From positions 100,838 through 164,837 of the forward strand of contig JAWVFH010000027.1 in assembly GCA_033856255.1 (NCBI GenBank): 64,000 bases of DNA, given 5' to 3'. A program made the translations under genes and the position numbers. Positions 24,925 to 33,301 of the stretch are shown in pieces. The notes below the pieces were generated by a model. The model was not told the DNA's origin. It saw only the letters and a program-made list of their open reading frames with translations, and ran no database searches. The first letter of the stretch is position 1; every line of letters begins with the position of its first letter. The stretch comes from WHSW01 sp033856255. Its GTDB lineage: Bacteria > Actinomycetota > Thermoleophilia > Solirubrobacterales > 70-9.

Positions 24925-24948
24925 GTGGGGCCTGACCCCACTTATGTT
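24918..24948. terminator. 13-bp perfect inverted repeat between convergent genes
   Basis: AACATAAGTGGGG, loop CCTGA, CCCCACTTATGTT. It overlaps the CHRD stop and ends 3 bp from the stop of the convergent membrane-protein gene, so it can terminate both. A partly similar sequence, AACGTAAACGGTGTCTGACC, lies in the methyltransferase gene at 19614-19633, which suggests a dispersed palindromic repeat. Confidence 0.75.
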
Positions 24949-24950
24949 CG

Positions 24951-26792
24951 TCAGCCGCCCGCGCTCGGATTGGCGCGGGCGGTGTCCGGGATCAGATCGC
25001 AGTCGCCGGGCGGCTGCGCCGAGCGGTTGACGTAGGCCCCCTCCGGGACGACCGCGCCGTCGTCGTCGAGCCTCACCGAGAGCGTGCTCGAGGCGCCGAC
25101 GTCGGCCGCCGTGGCCTCGCCGTCGGCGGCGATGCAGATGCGGTGGCCGCGCAGCTCCCAGGCGACCCAGTCCGCCCCGTGCTCATCGTCGAGCAACTTC
25201 GCGGGCGCGAGCACCAATACCGATCCACCGCCGAGCTTGCCGCCGAGCTCGGCGAGCTGCGGTGAGTAACCGCTCGGCCCGACCGGCCCGTTGACGAGCA
25301 CGAGCAGGCTCGAGCCCGCCGCCGCGGCCAGGAAGAGGACGGCGAGCGCGCCTGTGGCGAGCCGCTGCTTCGCGACGCGGGCGCGCCCCGGAAACGCGTA
25401 GGCGATCTCGCGCTGGCCGACGATCCGGCGCGCGTGCCGGACGTCGGGCGCCCCCTCGAGCAGGGACCGGACCGCGATCAGCATCACCAGCGGCGCGGCG
25501 AGCACCAGCGCCTTCGCCTCCTGGTACGGGGTCCCGGCGAGGCGCGAGTAGAGCCACAGCGCAGCCGCCGCGACGAGCGCAGCCGGCACGGCACGCTCCC
25601 GCTCTCGCCACCACCAGCGCAGCCCGAAGCCGAGCGCGATCGCCCCGATCGCCGAGCCGAGGTAGAAGATCACCCCGGGAACCGCGCCATCGCCGGGCTC
25701 GACCCGGAAGTCGCCCGAGGGCCAGATCCCGAGCGCCTGCAGCGGCGAGAGCCGATCGAACAGGTTGCCGAGCCCCGAGCCCGCGGGGTCGAAGGTCTCG
25801 AAGCTCGCGAAGTCGATCATCCGACCCAGCTCGGGCAGCGAGGCGACGAGGACCAGCCCGGCGGCGACAAGGACCGTCGGCATTGCCGGCCGAGCGCGCA
25901 GGCTCACGTTGGCGAAGCCGCCCCGCCGCCAGAGGCGGCCGAGCTCGACCACCGCCCAGACCGCGACGGCGCCGACCAGCCAAAGCAGCCCGGGGAAGCT
26001 GTAGGAGTAGATCGCCCCGATCGCCAGCACCGCGAGCGGGATCGCGCGCAGCTGTCGCGGGCCCGTTCGCCGCAGCGGCCACTCGAACACGAGCTCAGCG
26101 AGCCCGACGGCGAAGGCCAGGACCAGCAGCGCCTCGATCGCCTCCTTGAAGGAGCCCTGGACGAAGGTGGAGGCGAGCAGATAGGCGAACCCGACCAGCA
26201 GCGCACCGACCGCGCGTCGCCAGGCCACCAGGTGCTCGAGGACGCCGATCGCGACCAGGGTCGTCGCGACGACGACCGCCAGCATCAGCCCGTCGAAGGC
26301 CTGGACCGTGCTCGGCCCGAGCGTCGATACCGCGGCGACGATCGAGTGCGGGCCGAGCGGATAGCCCTCTGAGATCAGCCGCTCGCTACCGCCGGAGGCG
26401 AGCCGGTCGACGGCGAACAGGTGCTGGGACATGTCCGGGTTGAGCCCGGTGCCGAGGATCCCGAACCGCCACTCGACGATGAACGGCAGCGAGGCGAGCG
26501 CGACGGCGGCGAGCTCGATCGCCACCCCGCGCCGGATCGCCCCCGGCAGGCCGGTGACCCGCGGCAGTGCGTAGGCGGCCGCCAGCGCCGTCGCGATCGC
26601 GATCGCCACGATCGCCGCCGTCCCCTCGCCCGGCAGGCGCACCGTCCACCAGGCCAGCGGGCAGAGCGCGGCCAGCCCCACCGCCGGCGAGAGCCGCGAC
26701 CAGCGCCGCCGCCCGCAGGCGACGAAGATCGCCGCACCGACCGCGGTCGAGGCGCCGAGGCAGATCAGCATCGAGGCGTAGGTCCCCAGCAT
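24951..26792 (-). CDS. polytopic membrane protein, possible GT-C-type transferase
   Basis: A 613-residue protein with about a dozen hydrophobic helices and a C-terminal extracytoplasmic domain of about 130 residues (RVAKQRLATG onward, containing VNRSAQPPGDCDLIP). I start at ATG 26792 (MLGTYASMLICLG); an upstream in-frame start would add a polar stretch. The first large loop has GLNPDMSQHLFAVDRL, an acidic loop position reminiscent of GT-C glycosyltransferases, but no family motif is decisive. No close functional neighbour. Confidence 0.65.
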   Translation of the reverse strand: MLGTYASMLICLGASTAVGAAIFVACGRRRWSRLSPAVGLAALCPLAWWTVRLPGEGTAAIVAIAIATALAAAYALPRVTGLPGAIRRGVAIELAAVALASLPFIVEWRFGILGTGLNPDMSQHLFAVDRLASGGSERLISEGYPLGPHSIVAAVSTLGPSTVQAFDGLMLAVVVATTLVAIGVLEHLVAWRRAVGALLVGFAYLLASTFVQGSFKEAIEALLVLAFAVGLAELVFEWPLRRTGPRQLRAIPLAVLAIGAIYSYSFPGLLWLVGAVAVWAVVELGRLWRRGGFANVSLRARPAMPTVLVAAGLVLVASLPELGRMIDFASFETFDPAGSGLGNLFDRLSPLQALGIWPSGDFRVEPGDGAVPGVIFYLGSAIGAIALGFGLRWWWRERERAVPAALVAAAALWLYSRLAGTPYQEAKALVLAAPLVMLIAVRSLLEGAPDVRHARRIVGQREIAYAFPGRARVAKQRLATGALAVLFLAAAAGSSLLVLVNGPVGPSGYSPQLAELGGKLGGGSVLVLAPAKLLDDEHGADWVAWELRGHRICIAADGEATAADVGASSTLSVRLDDDGAVVPEGAYVNRSAQPPGDCDLIPDTARANPSAGG

Positions 26793-26872
26793 CGGGCGCG
26801 AGCATAGGCGCAACTCTGAGCGGCCAGATATGTTCCTCAACGAGAGAGGCCGGCTTGGATGGCCCGGCTCGT

Positions 26873-29341
26873 ATGACGAAGGGTGGTCGCAGGATGCGTC
26901 GTTGTCTGTTGGTTGTCGGTGCGGTGCTCGGCCTTGCGGCGGTTCCCGCGACCTCCTCTGCGGACGACTTCGCCGACACGGCGCTGAACATCATCCCCTC
27001 GGGCCAGTACGGGTCGGTCCCGGTCCCGGCCGGAGCCGACACCCAGGAGAAGATGTACGACGGGCTGACGCCGCTGTTCGACAACGTCACCCCCGCCGAC
27101 CTGACCACCTACTTCAAGTCCGAGAGGTTCGGCGTCGACACCGCCACGCCGAGCACGATCGAGACCGTCCCCCGCGCCGGAGTGACGATCGAGCGCGACT
27201 CCTTCAACGTCCCCCACGTCACCGGCGCCACCCATGACGACGGCGTCTGGGCGGCGGGCTGGATCGCCGCCGAGGATCGCGGCCTGCTGCTCCAGCAGGC
27301 GCGAAACGACGCTCGCGTCGCGGCGATCGACGCCCCGGGCATCAGCGCGCTGGGCCTGATCACGGCGCTGAAGAACTTCCAGCCCAGCGCCCAGACCGAG
27401 GCCGAGCTCGCAAAGCAGACCGCCGAGCTCGAGGCAGTGGGCCCCGAGGGCGTCGCCGTGCTGCACGACATCGACGTCTTCGTCACCGGGATCAACGACT
27501 ACCTGGCGGCCAGCGGCTCGCCGAATCCGCCGTGGACCCGCAACGACGTCTACGCGCTCAACGCGCTCAAGGGCCAGTTCGTCGGCCAGGGCGGCGGTGA
27601 CGAGGCGCGGCGCTCGCAGTTCCTCGGTGGGCTCGAGCAGCGGCTCGGCAAGAAGCACGGCCTCAGCGTCTTCAACGACCTGCGCCAGTTCAAGAACCCC
27701 GAGCTCCCCACCTCGGTCGACGGCAAGTTCCCCTACGGCTCGATTCCCGACAAGCCGAAGGGCAGCGTCGTCCTCGACCCGAACAGCTTCACCGCCACGC
27801 CGGCGGTCGCTCCACGCGAGATCCCACCGGCGGCGCCGGCCCCGGACAAGGCGTCGAACACGCTGATGATCACCGCCGATCACTCGAAGACCGGCGAGCC
27901 GCTGATGGTCGGCGGTCCCCAGATCGGCTACTTCTACCCCGGCCTCACCTACGAGATCGACATGCACGCCGGCGACCTGCAATGGCGCGGCGCGACCTCG
28001 GCGCCGTTCCCCGGCTACGTGCTGATCGGCCGCGGCGAGGACTTCGCCCACACCCTGACCTCGGCCTCGGGCGACATCATCGACCAGTTCGCGGAGACGC
28101 TCTGCAACGGCAGCGACACGATGTACCTCTTCAAGGGGGACTGCCTGCAGATGGGCAGCTTCGACGCCGGCACCCTGGACGGCAAGCCGGTCGGCTTCAA
28201 GACCACGGTCCACGGGCCGGTGGTCGGCTACGCGACCGTGAACGGCGAGAAGGTCGCGATCTCGCAGAAGCGCTCCAGCTACGGCAAGGACGCGCTCGAC
28301 CTGCTCTACAACCGCCGTCTCTCCAACGGCCAGGTGCACAGCGCGAAGACGTTCATCAAGGCGGCCTCGCTGACCCCGCAGACCTTCAACTCGTTCTACA
28401 TCGACGACAAGAACATCGCGATGTACACCGCGGGCCTGCTGCCGATCCGAAACAAGAACGTCGACCCGGGCCTGCTGACCGACGGCACCGGCAAGTTCGA
28501 GTGGAAGGGCTTCCTCGACAAGGCCGGCCATCCGCAGGGGATCGACCCCGCCGACGGCACGATCACGAACTGGAACCAGACCACCGCCAAGGGCTTTGCC
28601 GCCGCCGACAACGAGTGGGGCCACAACGGCTCGGTCGAGCGCGTCGACCTGCTCAACAAGGAGCTCGACAAGCAGGCCAATAAGAAGGGCAAGTGGGACC
28701 TGGCCGCCGTGGCCTCGGCGATGAACGGCGCCGCGACCCAGGACGTGCGCGCGATCGACACGGTCCCGCTGCTGAAGAAGCTGCTCAAGGGGTCGAAGGC
28801 CCCGAACGCGCAGGCGCAGCAGATGCTCAATCTGATGGTCGCCTGGAATAAGGCCGGAGGCAGCCGCCTCGACCGCGACCTCGACGGCAAGATCGACGAC
28901 CCGGGCGCCGCCGTCATGGACGGCTCTTGGAACCGGATCGCCGACGCGCTGATGCAGTCGCAGCTCGGCGACCAGCTCGACGAGCTCGACAGCCTCTTCG
29001 GGCGCTTCGACCTGCCGCCGAGCGGCCAGTACGACGGCTGGTACCAGTACTTCGACCGCGACATCCGCGAGCTGCTGGGGATGAACGTCAAGCAGCCGTT
29101 CGAGAACGCCTACTGCGGCCGCGGCAAGCTCAAGGCCTGCCAGAGCTCGATCTGGGCGGCGATCGCCGCCGCCGGCGCGGAGCTGACGACCAGCCAGGGC
29201 ACGGCCGATCCGAGCCTCTGGCGTTCGGACGCCAACCGCGAGCGGATCCACTTCGCCCCCGGCCTGTTCTCGCCCTCGATGCGCTACACCAACCGCCCGA
29301 GCGGGATCCAGCAGGTGATCTCGTTCGACGGTCACCGCTGA
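26873..29341 (+). CDS. secreted penicillin acylase-family amidase
   Basis: An 822-residue N-terminal-nucleophile hydrolase precursor. A signal peptide (CLLVVGAVLGLAAVPATSSA) is followed by the alpha-chain region (GVTIERDSFNVPHVTGATHDDGVWAAGWIAAEDR), a spacer, and then the processing site: S328 in KASNTLMITAD is the expected new N-terminal serine of the beta chain, with KTGEPLMVGGPQIGY just after. The family cleaves beta-lactam side chains, acyl-homoserine lactones or lipopeptide acyl groups; which one is not readable. Start at ATG 26873 or ATG 26894; the longer in-frame reading upstream is antisense to the membrane protein gene. Confidence 0.9.
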   Translation: MTKGGRRMRRCLLVVGAVLGLAAVPATSSADDFADTALNIIPSGQYGSVPVPAGADTQEKMYDGLTPLFDNVTPADLTTYFKSERFGVDTATPSTIETVPRAGVTIERDSFNVPHVTGATHDDGVWAAGWIAAEDRGLLLQQARNDARVAAIDAPGISALGLITALKNFQPSAQTEAELAKQTAELEAVGPEGVAVLHDIDVFVTGINDYLAASGSPNPPWTRNDVYALNALKGQFVGQGGGDEARRSQFLGGLEQRLGKKHGLSVFNDLRQFKNPELPTSVDGKFPYGSIPDKPKGSVVLDPNSFTATPAVAPREIPPAAPAPDKASNTLMITADHSKTGEPLMVGGPQIGYFYPGLTYEIDMHAGDLQWRGATSAPFPGYVLIGRGEDFAHTLTSASGDIIDQFAETLCNGSDTMYLFKGDCLQMGSFDAGTLDGKPVGFKTTVHGPVVGYATVNGEKVAISQKRSSYGKDALDLLYNRRLSNGQVHSAKTFIKAASLTPQTFNSFYIDDKNIAMYTAGLLPIRNKNVDPGLLTDGTGKFEWKGFLDKAGHPQGIDPADGTITNWNQTTAKGFAAADNEWGHNGSVERVDLLNKELDKQANKKGKWDLAAVASAMNGAATQDVRAIDTVPLLKKLLKGSKAPNAQAQQMLNLMVAWNKAGGSRLDRDLDGKIDDPGAAVMDGSWNRIADALMQSQLGDQLDELDSLFGRFDLPPSGQYDGWYQYFDRDIRELLGMNVKQPFENAYCGRGKLKACQSSIWAAIAAAGAELTTSQGTADPSLWRSDANRERIHFAPGLFSPSMRYTNRPSGIQQVISFDGHR

Positions 29342-29353
29342 CCGGTCAGGAAG

Positions 29354-29426
29354 TGGGCACAGCTGGGCTCGAACCAGCGACCTCCGCCTTGTCGAGGCGG
29401 CGCTCTCCCAACTGAGCTGTGCGCCC
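29354..29426 (-). tRNA. tRNA-Val (GAC), copy 1
   Basis: A 73-nt cloverleaf on the minus strand: acceptor GGGCGCA/TGTGCCC (one G-U pair), D arm GCTCAGTTGGGAGAGC, anticodon stem CCGCC/GGCGG with loop TCGACAA (anticodon GAC), T arm with GGTTCGAGC. CCA is not encoded. Position 8 is C instead of the near-universal T, and position 33 is C instead of T. A -10-like TGTAAT lies about 12 bp upstream. The C8 suggests a weaker or decaying copy. Confidence 0.85.
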
Positions 29427-29438
29427 GGAGCGGCGATT
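29354..29438. repeat. 85-bp direct repeat containing tRNA-Val, copy 1
   Basis: Identical to 30127-30211 except one base (29419 G versus 30192 A, tRNA position 8). It covers the whole tRNA plus 12 bp of its upstream flank, up to the end of the -10 box. Confidence 0.9.
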
Positions 29439-29488
29439 ACAAAAAGGGCGATGCTTTTCTCGCGTCGTCGAGCTGGGCGACGATCGAA

Positions 29489-29896
29489 TCAGCCTTGTGT
29501 CTTGCCGTAGGCGAGCCGGGTCACCATTGAAAGCGACTCGTCCGGCCCGGGCCAGTGCTCGCGCAGCAACTCGGGCCCGCCGCTGCGAAGCACGATCCGC
29601 AGTACCAAGGCGACGATGATCGCGTCATCGAGTTGCCCGGCGACCGGGATGAAGTCGGGGACCAGGTCTATCGGCATCGCCAGGTAGGCGATCAGAAACA
29701 CGATCGCGCCCTTCCTCCAGCCAGACACACGATCGTCGGCGATCAGCCGCCGAAAGAGCACGAGGCAATCGGGGATGAACCTGACGAGCGCTCGCGCGTC
29801 TCCGCGTCGTCCGGCCACGAGCAACGCAACTACAAACGCGAGGTAGACCGCGACGGTCACCCCTACGCCCAGCAGAACCCACTCCAAACCGGTCAC
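29489..29896 (-). CDS. DUF1232 (YkvA-like) membrane protein
   Basis: A 135-residue protein with an N-terminal membrane helix (7-29) and the DUF1232 signature AYLAMPIDLVPDFIPVAGQLDDA at about 69-91. Function of the family is unknown. It is the only gene in the segment between the two tRNA-Val copies, and may therefore be cargo of a decayed insertion. Confidence 0.85.
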   Translation of the reverse strand: MTGLEWVLLGVGVTVAVYLAFVVALLVAGRRGDARALVRFIPDCLVLFRRLIADDRVSGWRKGAIVFLIAYLAMPIDLVPDFIPVAGQLDDAIIVALVLRIVLRSGGPELLREHWPGPDESLSMVTRLAYGKTQG

Positions 29897-30126
29897 CGTC
29901 TTAGTCTGCCCGGGTTCGAAGAGCTGAGCTTTGGACGACGGGGTACAGCGATCACGTTGCTACCGATTGGGCATCCGCTACCGGCCCACTTGCTACCGGC
30001 GTGCTACCGCAAGCTCGTCCCCAGGCGTCGATCGCGGTGCGTACAGCCCCCGGCCGCCATCCGCGAATCTCGCGCCACGAGCGCAATGGCGGGACGTGAC
30101 GCCGGTCTACGCAGCAACCGTCGCGA
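29897..30126. other. gene-free spacer with four GCTACCG repeats
   Basis: 230 bp between the DUF1232 start and tRNA-Val copy 2. GCTACCG occurs at 29959, 29977, 29992 and 30003, three times as TGCTACCG. Short spaced direct repeats of this kind near a tRNA 3' end resemble integrase arm sites. No credible ORF. Confidence 0.6.
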
Positions 30127-30199
30127 TGGGCACAGCTGGGCTCGAACCAGCGACCTCCGCCTTGTCGAGGCGGCGCTCTCCCAACTGAGCTATGCGCCC
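30127..30199 (-). tRNA. tRNA-Val (GAC), copy 2
   Basis: A 73-nt minus-strand tRNA identical to the copy at 29354 except that position 8 is the normal T. Anticodon loop TCGACAA, again with C at position 33. CCA not encoded. A -10-like TAGAAT lies about 12 bp upstream, inside the 3' end of the P450 gene, whose stop codon is formed by bases 8-10 of this tRNA. Confidence 0.9.
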
Positions 30200-30211
30200 G
30201 GAGCGGCGATT
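30127..30211. repeat. 85-bp direct repeat containing tRNA-Val, copy 2
   Basis: Second copy of the 85-bp repeat that starts at 29354; spacing between copies is 773 bp, same orientation. Confidence 0.9.
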
Positions 30212-31563
30212 CTAGCGGTCGCCCCGAGGCTCAAACCGGCGCCGGCTGGGGCCTGCGCACGGGGCCTGCGGGCGCCGACGATCACGGGCGTGCCGCGCCG
30301 CGGCGAGAAGGTGATGTTGCGCCGCGCGATCCGCTCCGGCGCCCGGCGCGCGCCCCGCAGCTCGCAGCGCGACAGCACCTGGCGCAGGACGACGCGCATC
30401 TCGAACTCGGCGAAGGTGGCGCCGAGGCAGCGGCGCACGCCGCCCCCGAACGGAACCCACGCGTAGGTCTCGGGCGGCTCGGAGAGGAAGCGCTCGGGCC
30501 GGAACTCGAGCGGGTCGGGATAGAGGTCGGGGCGGGTGTGGGTGAGCCAGAAGGCCGGGGTGACGTCGGTCCCCGCGGGCAGGGTGTGCTCGCCGACCCG
30601 CAGCTCCGCCCCCAGCCGGCGCCCCGCCAGCGGCACCACCGGGCGCAGCCGCAGCGACTCGCTGACCACCGCGCGCATGTACTCGTCGCCCCCCTCGTCG
30701 ATCTCGGCGCGCAGCCGGGCCAGCGGGCCCGGGTTTCGCAGCAGCAGGTCGAAGCTCCAGGCGAGGCCCGTCGCGGTCGTCTCGTGGCCGGCGAGCAGCA
30801 GCGTGATCAGCTGGTCGCGAAGCTCGGCGTCCGACATGCCCTCGCCGTCGGAGAAGCGCACCGCGACCAGCATCGAGAGGATGTCGTCGCGCCGCTCGAG
30901 GTCCGGGTCGGAGCGCCGCTCGGCGATCTCGGTGTGGAGGATCTCGTCGACGGTCGCCGCCTCCCTGCGCAGCTGGTCGATCGGGTCCTGGCGGCCGAAG
31001 CGGCGGGCGATCAGCAGCCGCAGCTGCAGCCGCGGCGACGCCATCTGGCCGAGCATCACCCCGAGCAGCGCCCGCAGGCGCTCCAGCCGGCCGGGGTCGG
31101 TGACCCCGAAGACCGCCCGCAGGATCACCTCCAGGGTGATCGCCTGCATCCGCGGGTGGATCGGGAACGGCCGATCGAGCGGCCAGCGGTCGAGCTCGGC
31201 GTCGACGACCTCGCCGATCACCGACTCGTAGGCGCGCATCCGCTCGCCGTGAAACGGCGGCAGCATCGCCTTGCGCCGCTCCAGGTGCTCAGGCCCCTCC
31301 AGCAACAGCACCGAGCGCGGGCCCATGATCGGCTCGAGCGCGAAGCTGCGCCCGGGCGGCAGCCCGTTCTCGCGGCTCGTGTACAGGGCGCGGATCGACT
31401 CGGGGTCCGAGATGATCACCATCGGGGTCTGAAAGCCGATGAACTTGACGCTGAACGCGTCGCCGTGGCGACGCCGGCAGGAGTCAAGGAAGTCGATCGG
31501 CTGGAACAACCAGCGGGCGGTCTGGACCGCGGGCGGCGCCGAGGGTCCCGGGGGCAGCGTCAT
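30190..31563 (-). CDS. cytochrome P450
   Basis: A 457-residue P450. I use ATG 31563 (MTLPPGPSAPP, the usual proline-rich start); an upstream in-frame extension is unlike the family. I-helix AGHETTATGLAW gives the oxygen-activating E-T pair, ESLRLRP is the K-helix ExxR, and PFGGGVRRCLGATFAEFEM holds the heme-ligating Cys. This resembles CYP families with self-sufficient or ferredoxin-fed hydroxylation of lipophilic substrates; no redox partner gene is adjacent. The last 40 residues are Ala/Arg/Pro-rich and run into tRNA-Val, suggesting that the natural C-terminus was replaced by the tRNA duplication. Confidence 0.92.
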   Translation of the reverse strand: MTLPPGPSAPPAVQTARWLFQPIDFLDSCRRRHGDAFSVKFIGFQTPMVIISDPESIRALYTSRENGLPPGRSFALEPIMGPRSVLLLEGPEHLERRKAMLPPFHGERMRAYESVIGEVVDAELDRWPLDRPFPIHPRMQAITLEVILRAVFGVTDPGRLERLRALLGVMLGQMASPRLQLRLLIARRFGRQDPIDQLRREAATVDEILHTEIAERRSDPDLERRDDILSMLVAVRFSDGEGMSDAELRDQLITLLLAGHETTATGLAWSFDLLLRNPGPLARLRAEIDEGGDEYMRAVVSESLRLRPVVPLAGRRLGAELRVGEHTLPAGTDVTPAFWLTHTRPDLYPDPLEFRPERFLSEPPETYAWVPFGGGVRRCLGATFAEFEMRVVLRQVLSRCELRGARRAPERIARRNITFSPRRGTPVIVGARRPRAQAPAGAGLSLGATARIAAPGA

Positions 31564-31634
31564 CGGCTCACAAACTACCCGCTCGGAAGCACGATCCCGC
31601 GATCCGGGAACTGCAACCAATGCGAGTTTGCGGT

Positions 31635-31764
31635 GTTAAGGTGGTCATAGGTCGTGCCGATAGGCACTACGAAGACTTCAAAGCTGAAGGACCGACGGGC
31701 CAGCGGCGGGATTCGCTGGCGGTACGTCCTTTCGGAACCAAGGGCCCCGTTCAGGGGCCCTTTT
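31635..31764 (+). ncRNA. candidate structured small RNA ending in a strong terminator
   Basis: On the plus strand, antisense to both flanking genes, a chain of perfect hairpins: GTGCC-GATA-GGCAC (31654-31667), CTTCA-AAGC-TGAAG (31676-31689), GCCAGCG with an 8-nt loop and CGCTGGC (31699-31720) inside an outer GGAC/GTCC, and then a terminator. It lies in the 187-bp gap between P450 and the phospholipase gene. No plus-strand gene follows, so it is not an obvious riboswitch. I do not recognise the family. The promoter is unclear; TAAGGT at 31637 is a possible -10. Confidence 0.5.
31742..31764 (+). terminator. Rho-independent terminator of the small RNA
   Basis: GGGCCCC, loop GTTCA, GGGGCCC, TTTT. 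The T-run is only on the plus strand. The stem covers the last codons and the stop (31751-31753) of the convergent phospholipase gene. Confidence 0.8.
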
Positions 31765-33301
31765 CCGTGGCCTCGAAGGCCTTGCGAACCCGGTCGGGGT
31801 AGCGGAACAGCGAGTCGTAGGTGACCTTCGGGACCTCATAGCCGAGCCGCTCCAGCAACCCCGACGTCTCGAGCCCGACCAGGTCGTGCGGCTTCGGCCT
31901 CGCGCTGCCCCCGGCCGAGCACGGGATCGCGGCGATCGCCGCCGGATCGGGCAGCTTCGGCGGCTCGAAGTCGCGCTTCGTGAAGTCGAAGCTGCGCCCG
32001 ATGTTGGAGGCATAGCGGTGGCGTTTGGTGAGGAAGCCGAGCTCGTAGCGGTAGGAGATCAGCTTCAGGATCGACTCGTGGGTGCAGGGCATGTGGCTGA
32101 CGCCCGATCCCTTGTCCGCTCGCGTGTACGGGGAGACGGCGACGCCGGGGATCCGGAAGCCGGCCAGCGACCAGTCGTTCTCGAGGTCGGCGCGGTTGGC
32201 GCGGTCGTCGGGCATGTGCGGCGGCGCGACGTGGTCGAAGAAGCCACCCCACTCGTCGTAGTTGATGAACAGCGCCCCGCGCTTGTACTGCGGGCCCTCG
32301 ATGAACGCGTGGGCGACGTCGGACATGAACGCCTGGCCGAGGCGGACGTCGCCGTGCGGATGCTCGTCGGCGGAGATCCCATCGCCGCCGCCGCCGTCCT
32401 TGAAGGGCGGGTCGATGAAGCAGATCGGCGGCAGCTGCCCGGTGGCAGCATCGGTGTAGAACTGCGAGGCGGGGCGCACCCAGTTCAGCCCGCGCTGCCC
32501 GTAGAGCGCCGGAAAGGGAAGGTCGGAGACGTAGTAGGCGACCCCGACCCCGCGTGTCTGCGCCCGGTCGAGGATCGTCTCCCACTCGAACCCGCTCGTC
32601 CCCTGGGGATCGGAGGGCGGGAACAGGTTCGACTTCTGCCCCCCGTTCTGCGCCGAGAGCTGGTAGTGGCGGTTGGGGTAGGTCCCCCCCATGATCGAGC
32701 AGAAGTAGCGGTCGTAGAGCTGGTACGCGTCGGCGACGTGCGGGATGAAGCCGAGGTCCTCCTTCAGGTAGTAGCCGAGCGCGTACTCGTCCGAGCCGGT
32801 GCCCTCGGCGTTGCCGCTGTAGAAGCCGTCGAGCTTGCCGCCGTTGAGCTGAAAGCGGCCTCCGTCCCAGCCGTGATTGGGATCCCGGAAGTCGCAACCC
32901 TGGAAGTCCGGGGTGAGCCGGTGGGTCGGGAAGGTCTGCGTGTGGTCGAGGTTGGGATAGGACAGCCCGGCGTTCTTGCCGTCGGCATGCGGGTGCCAGC
33001 CGAAGTAGTGGTCGAAGGAGCGGTTCTCCATCATCAGCACGACGAAGGTGTCGATCGGCAGGTCGCGCGGCTTCGGGAAGGGCTTGCGCGCGGCGCGCTT
33101 TGCGGCCTCGGCGACCAGCGTCTCGGCGGGCAGGACCCCGGCCATCCCGGCGACCCCGGCCAGGGCCGCGGTGCGGCCGAGGAACTCGCGCCGGCGCAGG
33201 AGCTCGTCGCGCCCCTCGGCCTCCATCCGCTCGACCAGCTCGGGATCGGCGAGCTCGCCGCGGGCGCGCCGGTCCGAATGGTCGGGCGCGCGGAAGATCA
33301 A
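31751..33301 (-). CDS. Tat-exported phospholipase C/phosphoesterase-family protein
   Basis: A 516-residue member of the PlcC/AcpA phosphoesterase family. LRRREFLGRTAALAGVAG near residues 35-52 is a twin-arginine signal. The catalytic domain opens with IDTFVVLMMENRSFDHYFGW, the conserved metal/nucleophile region, and continues with PNRHYQLSAQ and FINYDEWGGFFDHVAPP. Such enzymes hydrolyse phosphatidylcholine or other phosphodiesters outside the cell. The TTG start overlaps the stop of the upstream RTX-like gene (TTGA), indicating coupling. Confidence 0.88.
   Translation of the reverse strand: MIFRAPDHSDRRARGELADPELVERMEAEGRDELLRRREFLGRTAALAGVAGMAGVLPAETLVAEAAKRAARKPFPKPRDLPIDTFVVLMMENRSFDHYFGWHPHADGKNAGLSYPNLDHTQTFPTHRLTPDFQGCDFRDPNHGWDGGRFQLNGGKLDGFYSGNAEGTGSDEYALGYYLKEDLGFIPHVADAYQLYDRYFCSIMGGTYPNRHYQLSAQNGGQKSNLFPPSDPQGTSGFEWETILDRAQTRGVGVAYYVSDLPFPALYGQRGLNWVRPASQFYTDAATGQLPPICFIDPPFKDGGGGDGISADEHPHGDVRLGQAFMSDVAHAFIEGPQYKRGALFINYDEWGGFFDHVAPPHMPDDRANRADLENDWSLAGFRIPGVAVSPYTRADKGSGVSHMPCTHESILKLISYRYELGFLTKRHRYASNIGRSFDFTKRDFEPPKLPDPAAIAAIPCSAGGSARPKPHDLVGLETSGLLERLGYEVPKVTYDSLFRYPDRVRKAFEATEKGP

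Noticed and set aside
26837..29335. 832-codon ORF antisense to the penicillin acylase, and similar long antisense ORFs elsewhere (125-1306, 1534-3090, 3097-4668, 22337-24568)
   Set aside because: They are shadows of high-G+C genes: compositionally biased, lack domains, and lie opposite clear protein families.
29354..30199. ORFs with the peptide ATSALSRRRSPN overlapping both tRNA-Val genes
   Set aside because: The peptide is translated from the tRNA sequence, a well-known false protein.
32065..32451. Additional gene inside the phospholipase gene
   Set aside because: Out-of-frame shadow; the phospholipase reading is continuous and conserved.
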